A DNA stretch of 64,000 bases from Limnovirga soli (GCF_013106755.1 NZ_WHPF01000018.1:1-64000), one strand, 5' to 3'. Shown: positions 15,919 to 25,482, counted from the stretch's first letter. Notes: generated from the sequence alone by a model not told the origin. Numbers and translations are program-made.

Positions 15919-17712
15919 ATGAGTGCTGCAACACTACCACACACAGCTTTAAAAGGCGGGGAATGGCTGATTAAAGAAACAAATTCCCAGGACATTTATA
16001 TACCTGAAGATTTTTCTGAGGAGTATGTAATGATTAACGACATGAGCCGCCAGTTTATTGATACGGAGGTAATACCCGTAATTGACCGTATTGAAAAAAT
16101 GGAGCCGGGCCTTATGCACTCTACACTGGCTAAAGCGGCAGAACTGGGTTTGGTGGGTGCTAGTGTTCCCGAGCAATATGGTGGACTGGGTAAAGACCTG
16201 ATTACTTCTACCATTATCAACGAAAACTTTGGAAAAGGCTATTCTTTTTGTGTTGCCTTTACTGCGCATACCGGTATTGGTACCATGCCCATTTTATATT
16301 TTGGCAACGAAGCACAACGCAATAAATATATACCCAAACTTATTTCGGGTGAGTGGACTGGCGCCTATGGTTTAACAGAACCTAATAGCGGCAGCGATGC
16401 CCTGGGTGCTAAAACCACGGCTACGCTAAGTTCAGATGGTAAGCACTATATATTAAACGGTCAGAAATGCTGGATAACCAATGGTGGCTTTGCCGATATT
16501 TATACTGTTTTTGCCAAAATAGATGGCGATAAGTTTACCGCATTTATTGTAGAACGTGATACCGAAGGATTTACCCGCGGCCCCGAAGAACATAAAATGG
16601 GTATCAAAGGTTCCTCAACGGTTCAGTTATATTTCCAGGATTGTAAAGTGCCGGTAGAAAATGTATTGGGCGAAATTGGCCGTGGCCATATTATTGCATT
16701 TAATACCCTAAATACAGGCCGTTATAAATTGTGTGCTGCTACACTGGGTGGCGCTAAAGCTGCCGCTGCACAATCAGTAAAGTATGCTATTACCCGTGAG
16801 CAGTTTAAAACCCCTATTGCCAATTTTGGAGCCATTAAACATAAGCTGGCACAAATGGCTGTTTTATTATGGGTTGGAGATGCCGGTATGTACCGCACCG
16901 GTAAAATGATTGACGAAAAAGAAGAAGAGCTTAAAGCACAGGGTTTAAGTTTTGAAAAAGCCTATCTGGGAGCAGCTGAAGAATATGCCATTGAATGTGC
17001 TTTACTAAAAATATATGGTAGTGAAGTGCTGGATTATGTAGTAGACGAAGGTGTTCAAATACATGGTGGCAACGGGTTTAGTGATGAATATGAAATTAGC
17101 CGCGCCTACCGCGATAGCCGTATTAACCGTATTTACGAGGGTACTAACGAAATTAACCGTTTACTTACCGTAGACATGATGCTAAAACGTGCTATGAAAG
17201 GTACACTAAACCTAATGGGGCCTGCCATGGCTGTAAGCAAAGAGCTAATGAGCATACCCGATTTTGGCAACGATGACGATACCCCATTTGCGAAAGAGAA
17301 AAAATATATTGCCAACTTTAAAAAAGCCATTATAATGGTAGCCGGTGCTGCTGTACAAAAGCTGATGATGAACCTGGATAAAGAACAGGAAATTCTGATG
17401 AATATTGCCGACATGTCAATAGATACTTACCTGGCAGAAAGTGCTTTGTTAAGGGTGATAAAACTTACTGAACGTAACGGTGAAGCTGCTACTGCTTTGC
17501 AGACTGATATTATGCATACTTTCTTATATGATGCCGCAGACCGCATTAACAAAAATGGTAAAGATGCCCTGAATGCATTTGCCGATGGCGATGAATTACG
17601 CATGATGCATATTGGCCTGAAACGTTTTACCAAAGTAGATGCATTTAACAGCAAAGCAGCCCGGAGAAGGATTGCAGATAAAATGATTGCCGAAGGTGAT
17701 TTTTGTTTTTAA
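15919..17712 (+). CDS. Acyl-CoA dehydrogenase with C-terminal extension
   Basis: A 597-residue FAD enzyme that oxidises acyl-CoA to enoyl-CoA. The N-terminal helical domain is followed by the FAD-binding signature YGLTEPNSGSDALGAKTTA, the WITNGG strand and the C-terminal helical domain with IHGGNGFSDEYEISRAYRD and RIYEGTNEINRLL, whose Glu is the usual catalytic base. About 190 further residues (from ~405) form an extra helical domain, as in the ~600-residue Bacteroidota branch and VLCAD-like enzymes. It is in the same orientation as the MarR gene just upstream. A fatty acid or branched-chain substrate is likely; the E1 dehydrogenase downstream points to branched-chain or pyruvate metabolism, but no operon link exists. 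Confidence 0.93.
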   Translation: MSAATLPHTALKGGEWLIKETNSQDIYIPEDFSEEYVMINDMSRQFIDTEVIPVIDRIEKMEPGLMHSTLAKAAELGLVGASVPEQYGGLGKDLITSTIINENFGKGYSFCVAFTAHTGIGTMPILYFGNEAQRNKYIPKLISGEWTGAYGLTEPNSGSDALGAKTTATLSSDGKHYILNGQKCWITNGGFADIYTVFAKIDGDKFTAFIVERDTEGFTRGPEEHKMGIKGSSTVQLYFQDCKVPVENVLGEIGRGHIIAFNTLNTGRYKLCAATLGGAKAAAAQSVKYAITREQFKTPIANFGAIKHKLAQMAVLLWVGDAGMYRTGKMIDEKEEELKAQGLSFEKAYLGAAEEYAIECALLKIYGSEVLDYVVDEGVQIHGGNGFSDEYEISRAYRDSRINRIYEGTNEINRLLTVDMMLKRAMKGTLNLMGPAMAVSKELMSIPDFGNDDDTPFAKEKKYIANFKKAIIMVAGAAVQKLMMNLDKEQEILMNIADMSIDTYLAESALLRVIKLTERNGEAATALQTDIMHTFLYDAADRINKNGKDALNAFADGDELRMMHIGLKRFTKVDAFNSKAARRRIADKMIAEGDFCF

Positions 17713-17744
17713 ATACAGGATTTTGAACTAAGCTGAAGTACAGG

Positions 17745-17965
17745 CATTGGGCTTTACTTGCCACGCTCGGTTCAGGGTTCCTCTTTTATGGCGGCAAAAT
17801 TAAATTACATGTTTTAGCAGGCGTAAGTATTGTGTACGTTTGTTAAAACATGTTTTTCTTTTAAACAACGCTTACAATGCTGCCATTTATTCCACCGCAC
17901 AAGAGTGCGACGCAAGTAAAGCTGCAATAATATTTATAGCAGGGCTAATAAAAAGCTTTCAACTG
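17745..17965. repeat. Pair of facing 3'-end repeat elements between convergent genes
   Basis: Near 17757 there is a variant element (GCTTTACTTGCCACGCTCGG) oriented for the plus-strand gene ending at 17712. At 17905-17914 there is a GTGCGACGCAAGTAAAGC copy oriented for the minus-strand gene ending at 17969. Each is 45-55 bp 3' of its own stop codon. This two-copy, head-on layout at a convergent junction recurs at 59.7 kb. Confidence 0.75.
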
Positions 17966-17968
17966 GGT

Positions 17969-19975
17969 TTAATATGCCAATAATTGTTGTATGTTTTCGT
18001 GTAAACGGGCTTTGGCCAAATAGTTTTTTTCCAGCGCTATATTAAAAGGAATTGGCGTATCTAAAGAAGCGCAACGTATTACCGGTGCATCTAATAATTC
18101 AAAGCAATGCTGGCTTATCCATGCGGCAATTTCTGCACCTATACCGCCGGTTAAATTGTCTTCATGAAATACTAATACTTTGCCCGTACGTGCCACTGTA
18201 GCTTTAATAGCGTCATAATCCAGGGGCAACAAGGTTCTAAGATCGAGAATGTCAATGCTTATTTGCGGGTATTGAGTAGCATATTCTACGGCCCAATGTA
18301 CACCGGCGCCATAGGTAATGATACTTATATCAGTACCTGCCTGTACTTGTTTTGCTTTGCCTATTTCTATTGTGTAATAGTCGTTGGGTACCGGGCCACT
18401 AACACTACGGTACAAGGCCTTATGTTCAAAAAACAGAACCGGGTTAGGATCATTAATGGCGGCTATTAATAAGCCTTTGGCATCTATGGGGCTGGATGGA
18501 TATACTACTTTTAACCCGGGTGTATGTACAAACCAGGCTTCGTTGCTTTGTGAGTGAAATGGCCCTGCGCCAACGCCTGCACCTGTAGGCATTCGAACCA
18601 CCACATCTGCCTGTTGGCCCCAGCGGTAATGCATTTTTGCCAGGTTATTGATAATTTGGTTAAAACCTACGGTTACAAAATCGGCAAATTGCATTTCCAT
18701 CATGCTTTTAAATCCGGCAAGGCTAAGGCCAAGTGCTGTACCCAGTATAGCACTTTCGCATAAGGGAGTGTTGCGTACCCTTTGTTTGCCAAAGGCAGTA
18801 AGAAATCCTTCAGTAATTTTAAAAGCGCCGCCATATTCTGCAATATCCTGGCCCATTAAAATAAGATTGGGGTGTTGCAACATGCTTTGAAAAAGCCCGT
18901 CTTTAATGGCATCAATCATCCTTTTTTCCGGTGCATTTTCTATGATATTTATTGGTAAACTGTTATTGATAATGGTAATACCTGTTTGGGCAGGTACGGG
19001 GGCATACACATCCTGTAATTCTTCGTTGGTATCGGGTACAATATCATCCGCAGTAAAAGCAATTTGTAATTCGGCTTCTATCAATTGCCTGATGGATTCT
19101 TTTTGCTCTTCAATAGCTGTTTGGGTAAGCAATTGTTGAGAAAGTAAATATTCCTCGAAATTTTGCAAAGGATCTTTTTGGGCCCATTCTTCCATTAGGG
19201 CAGAAGGAACATATTTGGTGCCACTGGCTTCTTCGTGACCCCGCATGCGGAAAGTGGTACACTCTACCAGGTATGGCTTTTGTTCTCTAATACAATACTC
19301 CCTAATGCCTTTGATAGAATCTATTACTTCCAGTATATTATTGCCGTCTATACGTACGCCTTCCATGCCATAACCTTTTGCACGTTGCACCAGGCTTTCG
19401 CAACGGTATTGTTCGTTGGTGGGGGTACTTAAGCCATACCCATTGTTTTCTATGATAAAAATTACGGGTAAATCCCAAACGGCTGCTACATTAAGTGCTT
19501 CGTGAAAGTCGCCTTCGCTGGTGCCGCCATCGCCGGTAAAAGCCATGGCTACTTTGGGCTGTTGTTGTAAGGTTTGTGCCAGCGCTACGCCATCTGCAAT
19601 AGCCAGTTGCGGGCCCAGATGTGATATCATGCCGCAAATATGGTGCTCTTTACTGCCAAAATGGAAGCTTCTTTCTCGCCCTTTGCTATAACCTTCTTTA
19701 TTGCCCTGCCACTGCATAAATAATTTGTGTAAAGGCATATTGCGCCCTGTAAAAACACCCAAATTGCGGTGCAGGGGCATTATCCATTCATCGCTATCAA
19801 GCGCATAGGTACAACCTACTGAAATGGCTTCCTGGCCAATACCACTAAACCATTTGCTTATTTTGCCCTGCCTAAGTAAGATGAGCATTTTTTCCTCGAT
19901 AAGCCTGGGTAATAGCAGCCTTTTATAAATATCAAGCAGTGCTTCGTTGGTAAGATTTTTTCTATCGAAATACAT
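17969..19975 (-). CDS. Fused alpha/beta E1 component of a 2-oxoacid dehydrogenase
   Basis: At 668 residues, this is an E1 alpha subunit (~1-340) joined to an E1 beta subunit (~350-668). The alpha half has the thiamine diphosphate motif GDGGTSEGDF ... ENNGY (residues 148-180) and the HRNLGVF and SHLGPQLAIADG segments. The beta half has LMGQDIAEYGG, LCESAILGTALGLSLAGF, and PTGAGVGAGPFHSQSNEAWF. It decarboxylates a 2-oxo acid (branched-chain or pyruvate) and passes the acyl group to lipoylated E2. Such fusions are common in Bacteroidota. E2 and E3 genes are not in the window. The preceding gene on this strand is the membrane protein at 20185-21474, ~210 bp away across a repeat. Confidence 0.92.
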   Translation of the reverse strand: MYFDRKNLTNEALLDIYKRLLLPRLIEEKMLILLRQGKISKWFSGIGQEAISVGCTYALDSDEWIMPLHRNLGVFTGRNMPLHKLFMQWQGNKEGYSKGRERSFHFGSKEHHICGMISHLGPQLAIADGVALAQTLQQQPKVAMAFTGDGGTSEGDFHEALNVAAVWDLPVIFIIENNGYGLSTPTNEQYRCESLVQRAKGYGMEGVRIDGNNILEVIDSIKGIREYCIREQKPYLVECTTFRMRGHEEASGTKYVPSALMEEWAQKDPLQNFEEYLLSQQLLTQTAIEEQKESIRQLIEAELQIAFTADDIVPDTNEELQDVYAPVPAQTGITIINNSLPINIIENAPEKRMIDAIKDGLFQSMLQHPNLILMGQDIAEYGGAFKITEGFLTAFGKQRVRNTPLCESAILGTALGLSLAGFKSMMEMQFADFVTVGFNQIINNLAKMHYRWGQQADVVVRMPTGAGVGAGPFHSQSNEAWFVHTPGLKVVYPSSPIDAKGLLIAAINDPNPVLFFEHKALYRSVSGPVPNDYYTIEIGKAKQVQAGTDISIITYGAGVHWAVEYATQYPQISIDILDLRTLLPLDYDAIKATVARTGKVLVFHEDNLTGGIGAEIAAWISQHCFELLDAPVIRCASLDTPIPFNIALEKNYLAKARLHENIQQLLAY

Positions 19976-20104
19976 GGCAGCAAATTATGCGTTGTAAGTT
20001 ATAGGTTTTAAACAATACGTTTTATGATTTACGCCGGTATTGTAAAAAAACTGCCTTGTTTAAACAAGTTTTCCTGTAGCTATTTTACAGGTAAGTTACT
20101 GCAT

Positions 20105-20184
20105 TTTTTGCTGCCAATTGAGGCGAACGATGAACCGAGCGTAGCAAGTAAAGCTTAATACATGTTGGTACGCCGGGCCAATAA
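20105..20184 (-). repeat. 3'-end repeat element, variant type
   Basis: TTTTTGCTGCC, GATGAACCGAGCGTAGCAAG, TAAAGC and GCCGGGCCAATAA occur in order, showing the three-part structure clearly. It ends right at the stop codon of the minus-strand gene at 20185. Confidence 0.75.
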
Positions 20185-21474
20185 TTATTTATTAAATGGA
20201 TACTCGCTAACCCAATGAAATCCACGGTTGATTAGCCTGAAATTTTGTAATGGAAATTGCTGCATTTTTATGCTCACTGTATCATGTTGCCATATACCAT
20301 TTAACTGAAGGGTATTGTTCATCTGGCTATATTGCAAAATGGATTTATTTGTAGTATCAGCATCAGTATACATGGTTATTTTTTTGGCGGCTGTATCGGT
20401 TTCAAATACATAGGCATGCAAGCTATCATTCATTGCCATTACTGTGGCATAACCATAGCTGCCTACAATCAGCTTATGCCAGTATAGAGAATCGGTTGCC
20501 AAAGGTGTAAGTGTATCTTTGTTTTTTACAAATTGCTCTGTGGTGTAGATGCCATACAGAGCAGGTTTTGGGGCATCATCTCCATATTGGCTAAGGGCTT
20601 CTGAACCCTGATAAATATAGGTGACAAAAATAAACAGTATAGTGCCATATTTTACAACCACCAATGCTTTGTTTATCCATGGTTTTTTAAAGGTTGGGGT
20701 GGCAATATCTGCAGGTGCCGCAGTGGTATTAAGTACCAGAAACTGCAATAATCTTTGCAGGTCTTTGGCTAATAGAAATAATGACATCACCACCAAAGTG
20801 GTAGACAATAATTTTACCGGTACATCAAAGCAATAATTAATAGCCATTACATTGGCGGCAACCACTAAAGATAATAACGCACCCATGGTTTTGGTACGCC
20901 TGAAGAGTAGAAAAACACCGCTAAAAACTTCACCAAAACCAGTAAAATAATTATAGCCTTTAGAGAAACCCATAAAGGTCCATGCCAGTCTCATGGGCGA
21001 CGAATTGCCATAGGGCTCCATTAATGTGCCTGATGAAGGAAAAGGAAATTGCAGTTTGAATACTTTGTAAAATCCATAGGTTAACATGGTAAAGGCCAAA
21101 TAATAGCGCACTAAAACAGTTAACCAATAATATAATACATTATAATTTTTGCGGTTGGTTGGTACTATGCTCCACACAATTGTAACCGCAACAGATAGCA
21201 TGCTTATAAAAAACAAAGTTACCCAATCGTATAAGGTATCGCCACTGCCGGTGGGGTGTGCAGCAGCTTCATTGGTAGTATGTAAAATATGAGTGCCTAT
21301 CCATGGAATAAGTGAACGGAAAGGCTGAATATAAATTTCAAACAAATAATCAAAATAGGGAAAGAAGCCATTGGGATAAAACAAAACAAAAAGCACAAAC
21401 AAGGTAAAAAAGAAGCGAAATCCTAATTTTTTGAGAAAGCTCCACTCTTCGGCGGCAGATTGAAGTTGTTCCAT
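20185..21474 (-). CDS. Multi-pass membrane protein, DoxX-like middle
   Basis: About 429 residues. An N-terminal membrane helix (FFFTLFVLFVLFYPNGFFPY) is followed by a periplasmic loop and at least six more hydrophobic segments, including VRYYLAFTMLTYGFYKVFKL, GFGEVFSGVFLLFRRT and LLSTTLVVMSLFLLAKDLQR. This arrangement of short membrane helices with GFGEVFSG resembles the DoxX/MauE superfamily but is longer. The last ~130 residues form a soluble beta-rich domain (ITMYTDADTTNKSILQYSQM). I cannot assign a reaction. Two ATGs in tandem (21477, 21474) can serve as the start. It is divergent from the lipid kinase gene with ~80 bp between them. Confidence 0.7.
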   Translation of the reverse strand: MEQLQSAAEEWSFLKKLGFRFFFTLFVLFVLFYPNGFFPYFDYLFEIYIQPFRSLIPWIGTHILHTTNEAAAHPTGSGDTLYDWVTLFFISMLSVAVTIVWSIVPTNRKNYNVLYYWLTVLVRYYLAFTMLTYGFYKVFKLQFPFPSSGTLMEPYGNSSPMRLAWTFMGFSKGYNYFTGFGEVFSGVFLLFRRTKTMGALLSLVVAANVMAINYCFDVPVKLLSTTLVVMSLFLLAKDLQRLLQFLVLNTTAAPADIATPTFKKPWINKALVVVKYGTILFIFVTYIYQGSEALSQYGDDAPKPALYGIYTTEQFVKNKDTLTPLATDSLYWHKLIVGSYGYATVMAMNDSLHAYVFETDTAAKKITMYTDADTTNKSILQYSQMNNTLQLNGIWQHDTVSIKMQQFPLQNFRLINRGFHWVSEYPFNK

Positions 21475-21555
21475 CATTAAACTGTTTATTTTTATTCAAG
21501 ATAGTGTTTATTAGATTTGCGAAACGATTGTGCTGTAACATTTTTATTCCCTGCA

Positions 21556-22476
21556 ATGAGAAAAATAGTATTTCTGGTTAATCCAATATCTGGAACAGCC
21601 AAAAAAGATATTGTATTAAAAGCTGTTGAACATACCTGCCAAAAAGAAGGATTGCATTTTGAAATAATGCCCACCCATGCCAATGGCAATTATACCTTGT
21701 TAAAACAAAAAATACACGAAGAGCAAATAACCGATGTGGTAATCATTGGAGGCGATGGATCTGTTAACCAGGTAGTGCATGCATTGCACCGGGAGCCGGT
21801 AAGGTTTGGGGTTATTCCATTGGGTAGTGGCAATGGCTTTGCCTATGCAGCTGCTATACCTGCCAATATGCAAAAAGCAATCGACATTATTGTACAGGGC
21901 CATTCAGGCAAAGTAGATGCATTTCGCGTAAACAACAGGTTCTCTTGTATGCTAACCGGCATTGGTTTCGATGCTAAAGTAGCACACGATTTTGCCACCA
22001 AAGCCAGGCGTGGTTTATTAACTTACACACAACAAAGCCTTATCAATTTCTTCAAAGCTCAACCCTACCAGTTTGAAGTGGTGCTGCCCGAATTTTCTTT
22101 TTTCACCGATGCTTTTTTCATCAGCATTGCCAATGGCAACCAATTTGGTAACCATGTAACCATTGCACCCCAGGCCGTATTAAACGATGGTTTGCTGGAT
22201 GTGGTAATAGTACAAAAAATGAATAAGGCAAAACTGCCATTTGCCATTTTAAGACAAATGCGCGGCAACAATAAATTGCAACAACTGGTAGATGATATTG
22301 CCCAAAAAAATATTTTATATTTTCAGGTTCCCTCCATTAAAGTACGCAACCATCGGCTGGCGCCTTTACATATAGATGGTGAGCCGGTAGAAACTGCAGA
22401 AGAACTTAACTTTGAAATTATAAAAGATTGTTTCGATCTGTTGCAGCCTGCAAAAAGTTTTAAAGAAAATCAATAG
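21556..22476 (+). CDS. Diacylglycerol kinase family lipid kinase (YegS/DagK type)
   Basis: The start at 21556 (MRKIVFLVNPISG) is the natural family start; the longer frame from 21517 adds 13 unsupported residues. The catalytic domain shows FLVNPISGTAKKD, the ATP-binding VVIIGGDGSVNQVVHAL and the PLGSGNGFAYAAAIP segment, followed by the beta-sandwich C-terminal domain with GIGFDAKVAHDF and HIDGEP. It phosphorylates a membrane lipid such as diacylglycerol or a sphingoid base; sphingolipids occur in Bacteroidota, so either is possible. It is a cytosolic protein at the membrane surface, probably expressed alone. Confidence 0.92.
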   Translation: MRKIVFLVNPISGTAKKDIVLKAVEHTCQKEGLHFEIMPTHANGNYTLLKQKIHEEQITDVVIIGGDGSVNQVVHALHREPVRFGVIPLGSGNGFAYAAAIPANMQKAIDIIVQGHSGKVDAFRVNNRFSCMLTGIGFDAKVAHDFATKARRGLLTYTQQSLINFFKAQPYQFEVVLPEFSFFTDAFFISIANGNQFGNHVTIAPQAVLNDGLLDVVIVQKMNKAKLPFAILRQMRGNNKLQQLVDDIAQKNILYFQVPSIKVRNHRLAPLHIDGEPVETAEELNFEIIKDCFDLLQPAKSFKENQ

Positions 22477-22484
22477 CTGTATGT

Positions 22485-22555
22485 ACCCGGCTTTGGTACA
22501 GGTATATGGCATCCGTTGCGTCGCACTCTTGTGCGGTATAGCACTGTTCTGCAAA
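22485..22555 (+). repeat. 3'-end repeat element
   Basis: TACCCGGC, then TTGCGTCGCACTCTTGTGCG, then CTGCAAA. The core begins 41 bp after the stop codon of the lipid kinase gene, in the gene's sense orientation. Confidence 0.75.
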
Positions 22556-22636
22556 TACAGCCTATTCTTTACCCATCCCTAAAACACAAATGGCTGAAAA
22601 TTTACTTTCATCCATTTGCCAATCATCTATCAATAA

Positions 22637-23401
22637 TTATAAAGGTCTTACCCAAATATTTCTAAAACTTACCGGGTTGCCATCATCGCCATGATCCTGC
22701 AACATAATCGACTTTGCGCCATGTGCCGAATACGGCGCCCTGCCAATCCAGTCTGTAGGCCCCAGCACCGAAAAATTATTTTGAATCAATATACCGTTTT
22801 GTAAAACCGTAACCCTTGCCGGTGAAAGCAGGCTGCCATCTGTATTAAATCGGGGAGCTGTCCATATCACATCATAACATTGCCATTCTCCCGGTTTACG
22901 GCATGCATTTACCAATGGTATAGATTCTTTATAAATAGCACCACACTGCCCATTGGGGTAGGTAGTATTGTCGTAGTTATCCAGCACCTGCAGTTCGTAT
23001 TGTTCCTGCATAAAAATACCACTGTTGCCGCGGCTTTGTCCACTGTTTATAACAGGTAATGGTTCCTTCCATTCAATATGTAATTGGAAATCGGTAAACT
23101 GCATTTTTGTTTTAACACTTCCACTGCCTTTAACAACAGTCATAGCATTGTCTTTTATCAAAAACTTTGCCGGACCGCCCTTGGTGGTTTCCCACATTTC
23201 GCTGTTGGTGCCATTAAAAAGCACAATTGCATCAGATGGGGCATCCTGTGGGGTAATACCGGGTGTAACAATGGCAGGTACCGGTGTCCATACTTCTGTT
23301 TTAGCAGCTTCCCTGGCCAAGCTATCTCCCCTGGAATTTTGGGCAAAAACGGGTGCCATGCCAATGCAGGCGGCGGCGGTTAGTACAAGTTTACATTTCA
23401 T
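22637..23401 (-). CDS. Secreted DUF1080 (3-keto-disaccharide hydrolase-like) protein, paralogue 1
   Basis: A 254-residue protein with a signal peptide (cleavage after PVFAQ). A conserved EVWTPVPAIVTPG linker precedes the DUF1080 jelly-roll domain: IVLFNGTNSEMWE, DFQLHIEWKEP, SRGNSGIFMQEQYELQVLDN, YDVIWTAPRF and the FRNIWVRPL end. This lectin-like/glucanase fold is found in enzymes acting on 3-keto sugars and in related carbohydrate-active proteins. It is ~50% similar by eye to the adjacent paralogue (23479-24267) and shares its linker and C-terminus; the two arose by tandem duplication. An intrinsic terminator separates them. Confidence 0.88.
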   Translation of the reverse strand: MKCKLVLTAAACIGMAPVFAQNSRGDSLAREAAKTEVWTPVPAIVTPGITPQDAPSDAIVLFNGTNSEMWETTKGGPAKFLIKDNAMTVVKGSGSVKTKMQFTDFQLHIEWKEPLPVINSGQSRGNSGIFMQEQYELQVLDNYDNTTYPNGQCGAIYKESIPLVNACRKPGEWQCYDVIWTAPRFNTDGSLLSPARVTVLQNGILIQNNFSVLGPTDWIGRAPYSAHGAKSIMLQDHGDDGNPVSFRNIWVRPL

Positions 23402-23426
23402 GTTGTTGTAATAAATGGTAAAATAA

Positions 23427-23464
23427 AAAAACGGTTGAATACTTTAGAAGTTTCAACCGTTTTA
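23427..23464 (-). terminator. Intrinsic terminator between the DUF1080 paralogues
   Basis: Read on the minus strand: AAAACGGTTGAA, an ~12-base loop, TTCAACCGTTTT and a T tract. It lies 15 bp after the stop codon of paralogue 2 and 26 bp before the start of paralogue 1, so the paralogues are probably expressed separately. Confidence 0.8.
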
Positions 23465-23478
23465 AATGTATAAAAAAA

Positions 23479-24267
23479 TTATAAAGGTCTTACCCAAATG
23501 TTTCTAAAACTAATAGGCTCACTGGGATCTCCGTGAGATTGCAGTTTAATGGGGCTTGGTCCGTGTTTTTTGTAAGTGTGAGCTCCAATCCAGGCGGTAA
23601 CTCCATTAATGGTTACATTGTTTTGCAATAAAACACCATTATGCATTACAGTTACCCTGCCAGGTGATTTTACAGTACCATCCTCATTAAACCGGGGGGC
23701 CGTCCAAATTATATCATACACCTGCCATTCGCCTGGTTTTTTACAGGCATTGGCCAAAGGGATTGTTTCTTTATACACCGAACCGGTTTGCCCATTGGTA
23801 TAGGTTTTATTGTTGTAACAATCCAGTATCTGAATTTCATAGCCTTCATCACCGGGGCCTGTAGATGCCAGAAAAATACCGCTATTACCACGGGCCTGTC
23901 CTTCGCCATGGATTACTTCGGGTACACGCCATTCCAGGTGCAGCTGGTAATCCATAAAACTTTGTTTGGTTTCTATATTGCCGGTGCTTTTATCTACTGT
24001 AATAATGCCATTGGCCACTTTCCAGCCAGCCGGTTTTGAATGATCGTTTACTGATACCCATTGATCCAGATTTTTACCATCGAATAAAATAATGGCATCT
24101 GATGGGGCGTCCATTGGTGTGGCGCCTGGAGTAACTACGGGTGGTACGGGTGTCCACACCTCAGTTTTAGCGGCCTCTTTGGCCAGGCTGTCCCAGTTTT
24201 TTTGTTGGGCAATGCTACTTAATGCTAGCGGAAATGCAAGAGAAAAGACAAGCAATTTTTTGTTCAT
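23479..24267 (-). CDS. Secreted DUF1080 (3-keto-disaccharide hydrolase-like) protein, paralogue 2
   Basis: A 262-residue protein with a signal peptide (cleavage after SSIAQ). It has the same order of elements as paralogue 1: EVWTPVPPVVTPGATPMDAP, ILFDGKNLDQWV, YQLHLEWRVP, ARGNSGIFLASTGPGDEGYE and YDIIWTAPRF, ending in the same FRNIWVRPL. It carries a longer insertion around the GPGDEGYEIQILDCY segment. It is probably periplasmic or extracellular and acts in carbohydrate breakdown. Sequence gives no clue to how the two copies differ in substrate. Confidence 0.88.
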   Translation of the reverse strand: MNKKLLVFSLAFPLALSSIAQQKNWDSLAKEAAKTEVWTPVPPVVTPGATPMDAPSDAIILFDGKNLDQWVSVNDHSKPAGWKVANGIITVDKSTGNIETKQSFMDYQLHLEWRVPEVIHGEGQARGNSGIFLASTGPGDEGYEIQILDCYNNKTYTNGQTGSVYKETIPLANACKKPGEWQVYDIIWTAPRFNEDGTVKSPGRVTVMHNGVLLQNNVTINGVTAWIGAHTYKKHGPSPIKLQSHGDPSEPISFRNIWVRPL

Positions 24268-24359
24268 GTTGTAATAATTTTTTGAAAATAGAAATCACCT
24301 AATTTTTATTATGCCTTATGCACAATTGGTTTGTTATTCACTGTTGTATTGGCTGCATA

Positions 24360-24431
24360 AAGTTATGTTGTACAAGTGTGCGACGCAAGTAAAGTTGACA
24401 GGTATTTGTTAAGCCGGGCTAAAAATTTGTA
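24360..24431 (-). repeat. 3'-end repeat element
   Basis: TACAAGTGTGCGACGCAAGT, AAAG and GCCGGGCTAA occur in order. It abuts the stop codon of the endonuclease III gene (24432) in its sense orientation. Confidence 0.75.
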
Positions 24432-25088
24432 TTATGCCTTTGGCTGTTTTTTTTGCTGTTTTTGAAAATAGGCGCACATGGTTTGCAAAGCACAGCTATC
24501 GCATTTGGGGTTACGGGCCAAACAGGTGTATCGGCCATGTAATATTAGCCAATGGTGTGCTATATGCACCAGCTCTTTAGGTATGTATTGTATAAGTTGT
24601 TTTTCGGCTGCCAGCGGGGTGGTGGCTTTTATGGTTAAACCCAGCCTGGCAGCTACCCTAAACACATGGGTATCTACGGCCATATTAGGCTGGGCATCTA
24701 TTACCGATGTAATTACATTGGCTGTTTTACGCCCAACACCAGGAAGTTGTACCAGTTCATCCACGGTCATAGGTACCTGGCCGTTGAATGTATTTACCAG
24801 CATATTGGCCATGCCAATTAAATGTTTGGTTTTATTGTTGGGGTAAGAAATACTTTTTATGAGGGGAAACAATTCTTCGAAACTGGCTTGCGCCAATAAT
24901 TGCGGGGTGGGGTATTGGTTAAAAATGGCCGGGGTGGTAAGGTTTACCCGCTTATCGGTACATTGGGCGGATAGTATAACCGATACCAATAATTGATATG
25001 GATTATCGTACATTAATTCCGTTTCTGCAACGGGCATGTTTTGCTGAAAATAGGAAAGTACCTGCTGGTAGCGTTCTTTGCGTGTCAT
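24432..25088 (-). CDS. nth: Endonuclease III
   Basis: This is a DNA glycosylase and AP lyase removing oxidised pyrimidines. The start is at 25088 (MTRKERYQQVL), the usual family start. It shows the SVILSAQCTDKRVN segment, the helix-hairpin-helix LPGVGRKTANVI with the catalytic Lys region, the VDTHVFRVAARLGL segment with the catalytic Asp, and a [4Fe-4S] cluster ligand set, Cys-x6-Cys-x2-Cys-x5-Cys, near the C-terminus. Length (218 residues) is typical. It is the last gene of the enolase, FtsB-like and small-protein run on this strand, ~58 bp after the small protein. Confidence 0.95.
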   Translation of the reverse strand: MTRKERYQQVLSYFQQNMPVAETELMYDNPYQLLVSVILSAQCTDKRVNLTTPAIFNQYPTPQLLAQASFEELFPLIKSISYPNNKTKHLIGMANMLVNTFNGQVPMTVDELVQLPGVGRKTANVITSVIDAQPNMAVDTHVFRVAARLGLTIKATTPLAAEKQLIQYIPKELVHIAHHWLILHGRYTCLARNPKCDSCALQTMCAYFQKQQKKQPKA

Positions 25089-25146
25089 AGAAATATGCGT
25101 AAACTGCAACGAATGTACCTTAAGAAAACAAACTATACCCTATTAA

Positions 25147-25380
25147 TCAGGAAGTTATTTTAGCCGTTTGCATAGCATATTGCATGATAGCATTGATGGT
25201 TTGCCTGCGCGGAGATTGCAATGGCATATTGTTGATGCGCCTGGCAGATTCTTTTAATACACTGTATTTTTCCTTTAAGGCCCAGCTTTGCTGTAATTCC
25301 AGTTCTACTGCGGCTCTGTGCGAGTTATTTGATTCGTTATACATAAAAAGTACCAGGTCTTCAATTGTAGAATTAGCCAT
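25147..25380 (-). CDS. Small helical protein, unknown (anti-sigma-like helix pattern)
   Basis: A 77-residue protein without a signal peptide, predicted all-helical. The N-terminal pattern IEDLVLFMYNESNNSHRAAV followed by ELELQQSWALKEKY resembles the helical opening of ZAS-like anti-sigma domains (LxLYLxxELxxxE), but the metal-binding His and Cys residues are absent and no sigma factor is nearby. It has good coding character and sits in line with the nth and ftsB-like genes. Function is unknown. Confidence 0.65.
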   Translation of the reverse strand: MANSTIEDLVLFMYNESNNSHRAAVELELQQSWALKEKYSVLKESARRINNMPLQSPRRQTINAIMQYAMQTAKITS

Positions 25381-25482
25381 ATGAAAGCATTTGTAATTTG
25401 TAAATAAAATACATTACCACTTTGATGTTTCATAGGATACCGCTATTTAAACGCCCTGCTTTACGGTATATTGTATTAGTTG

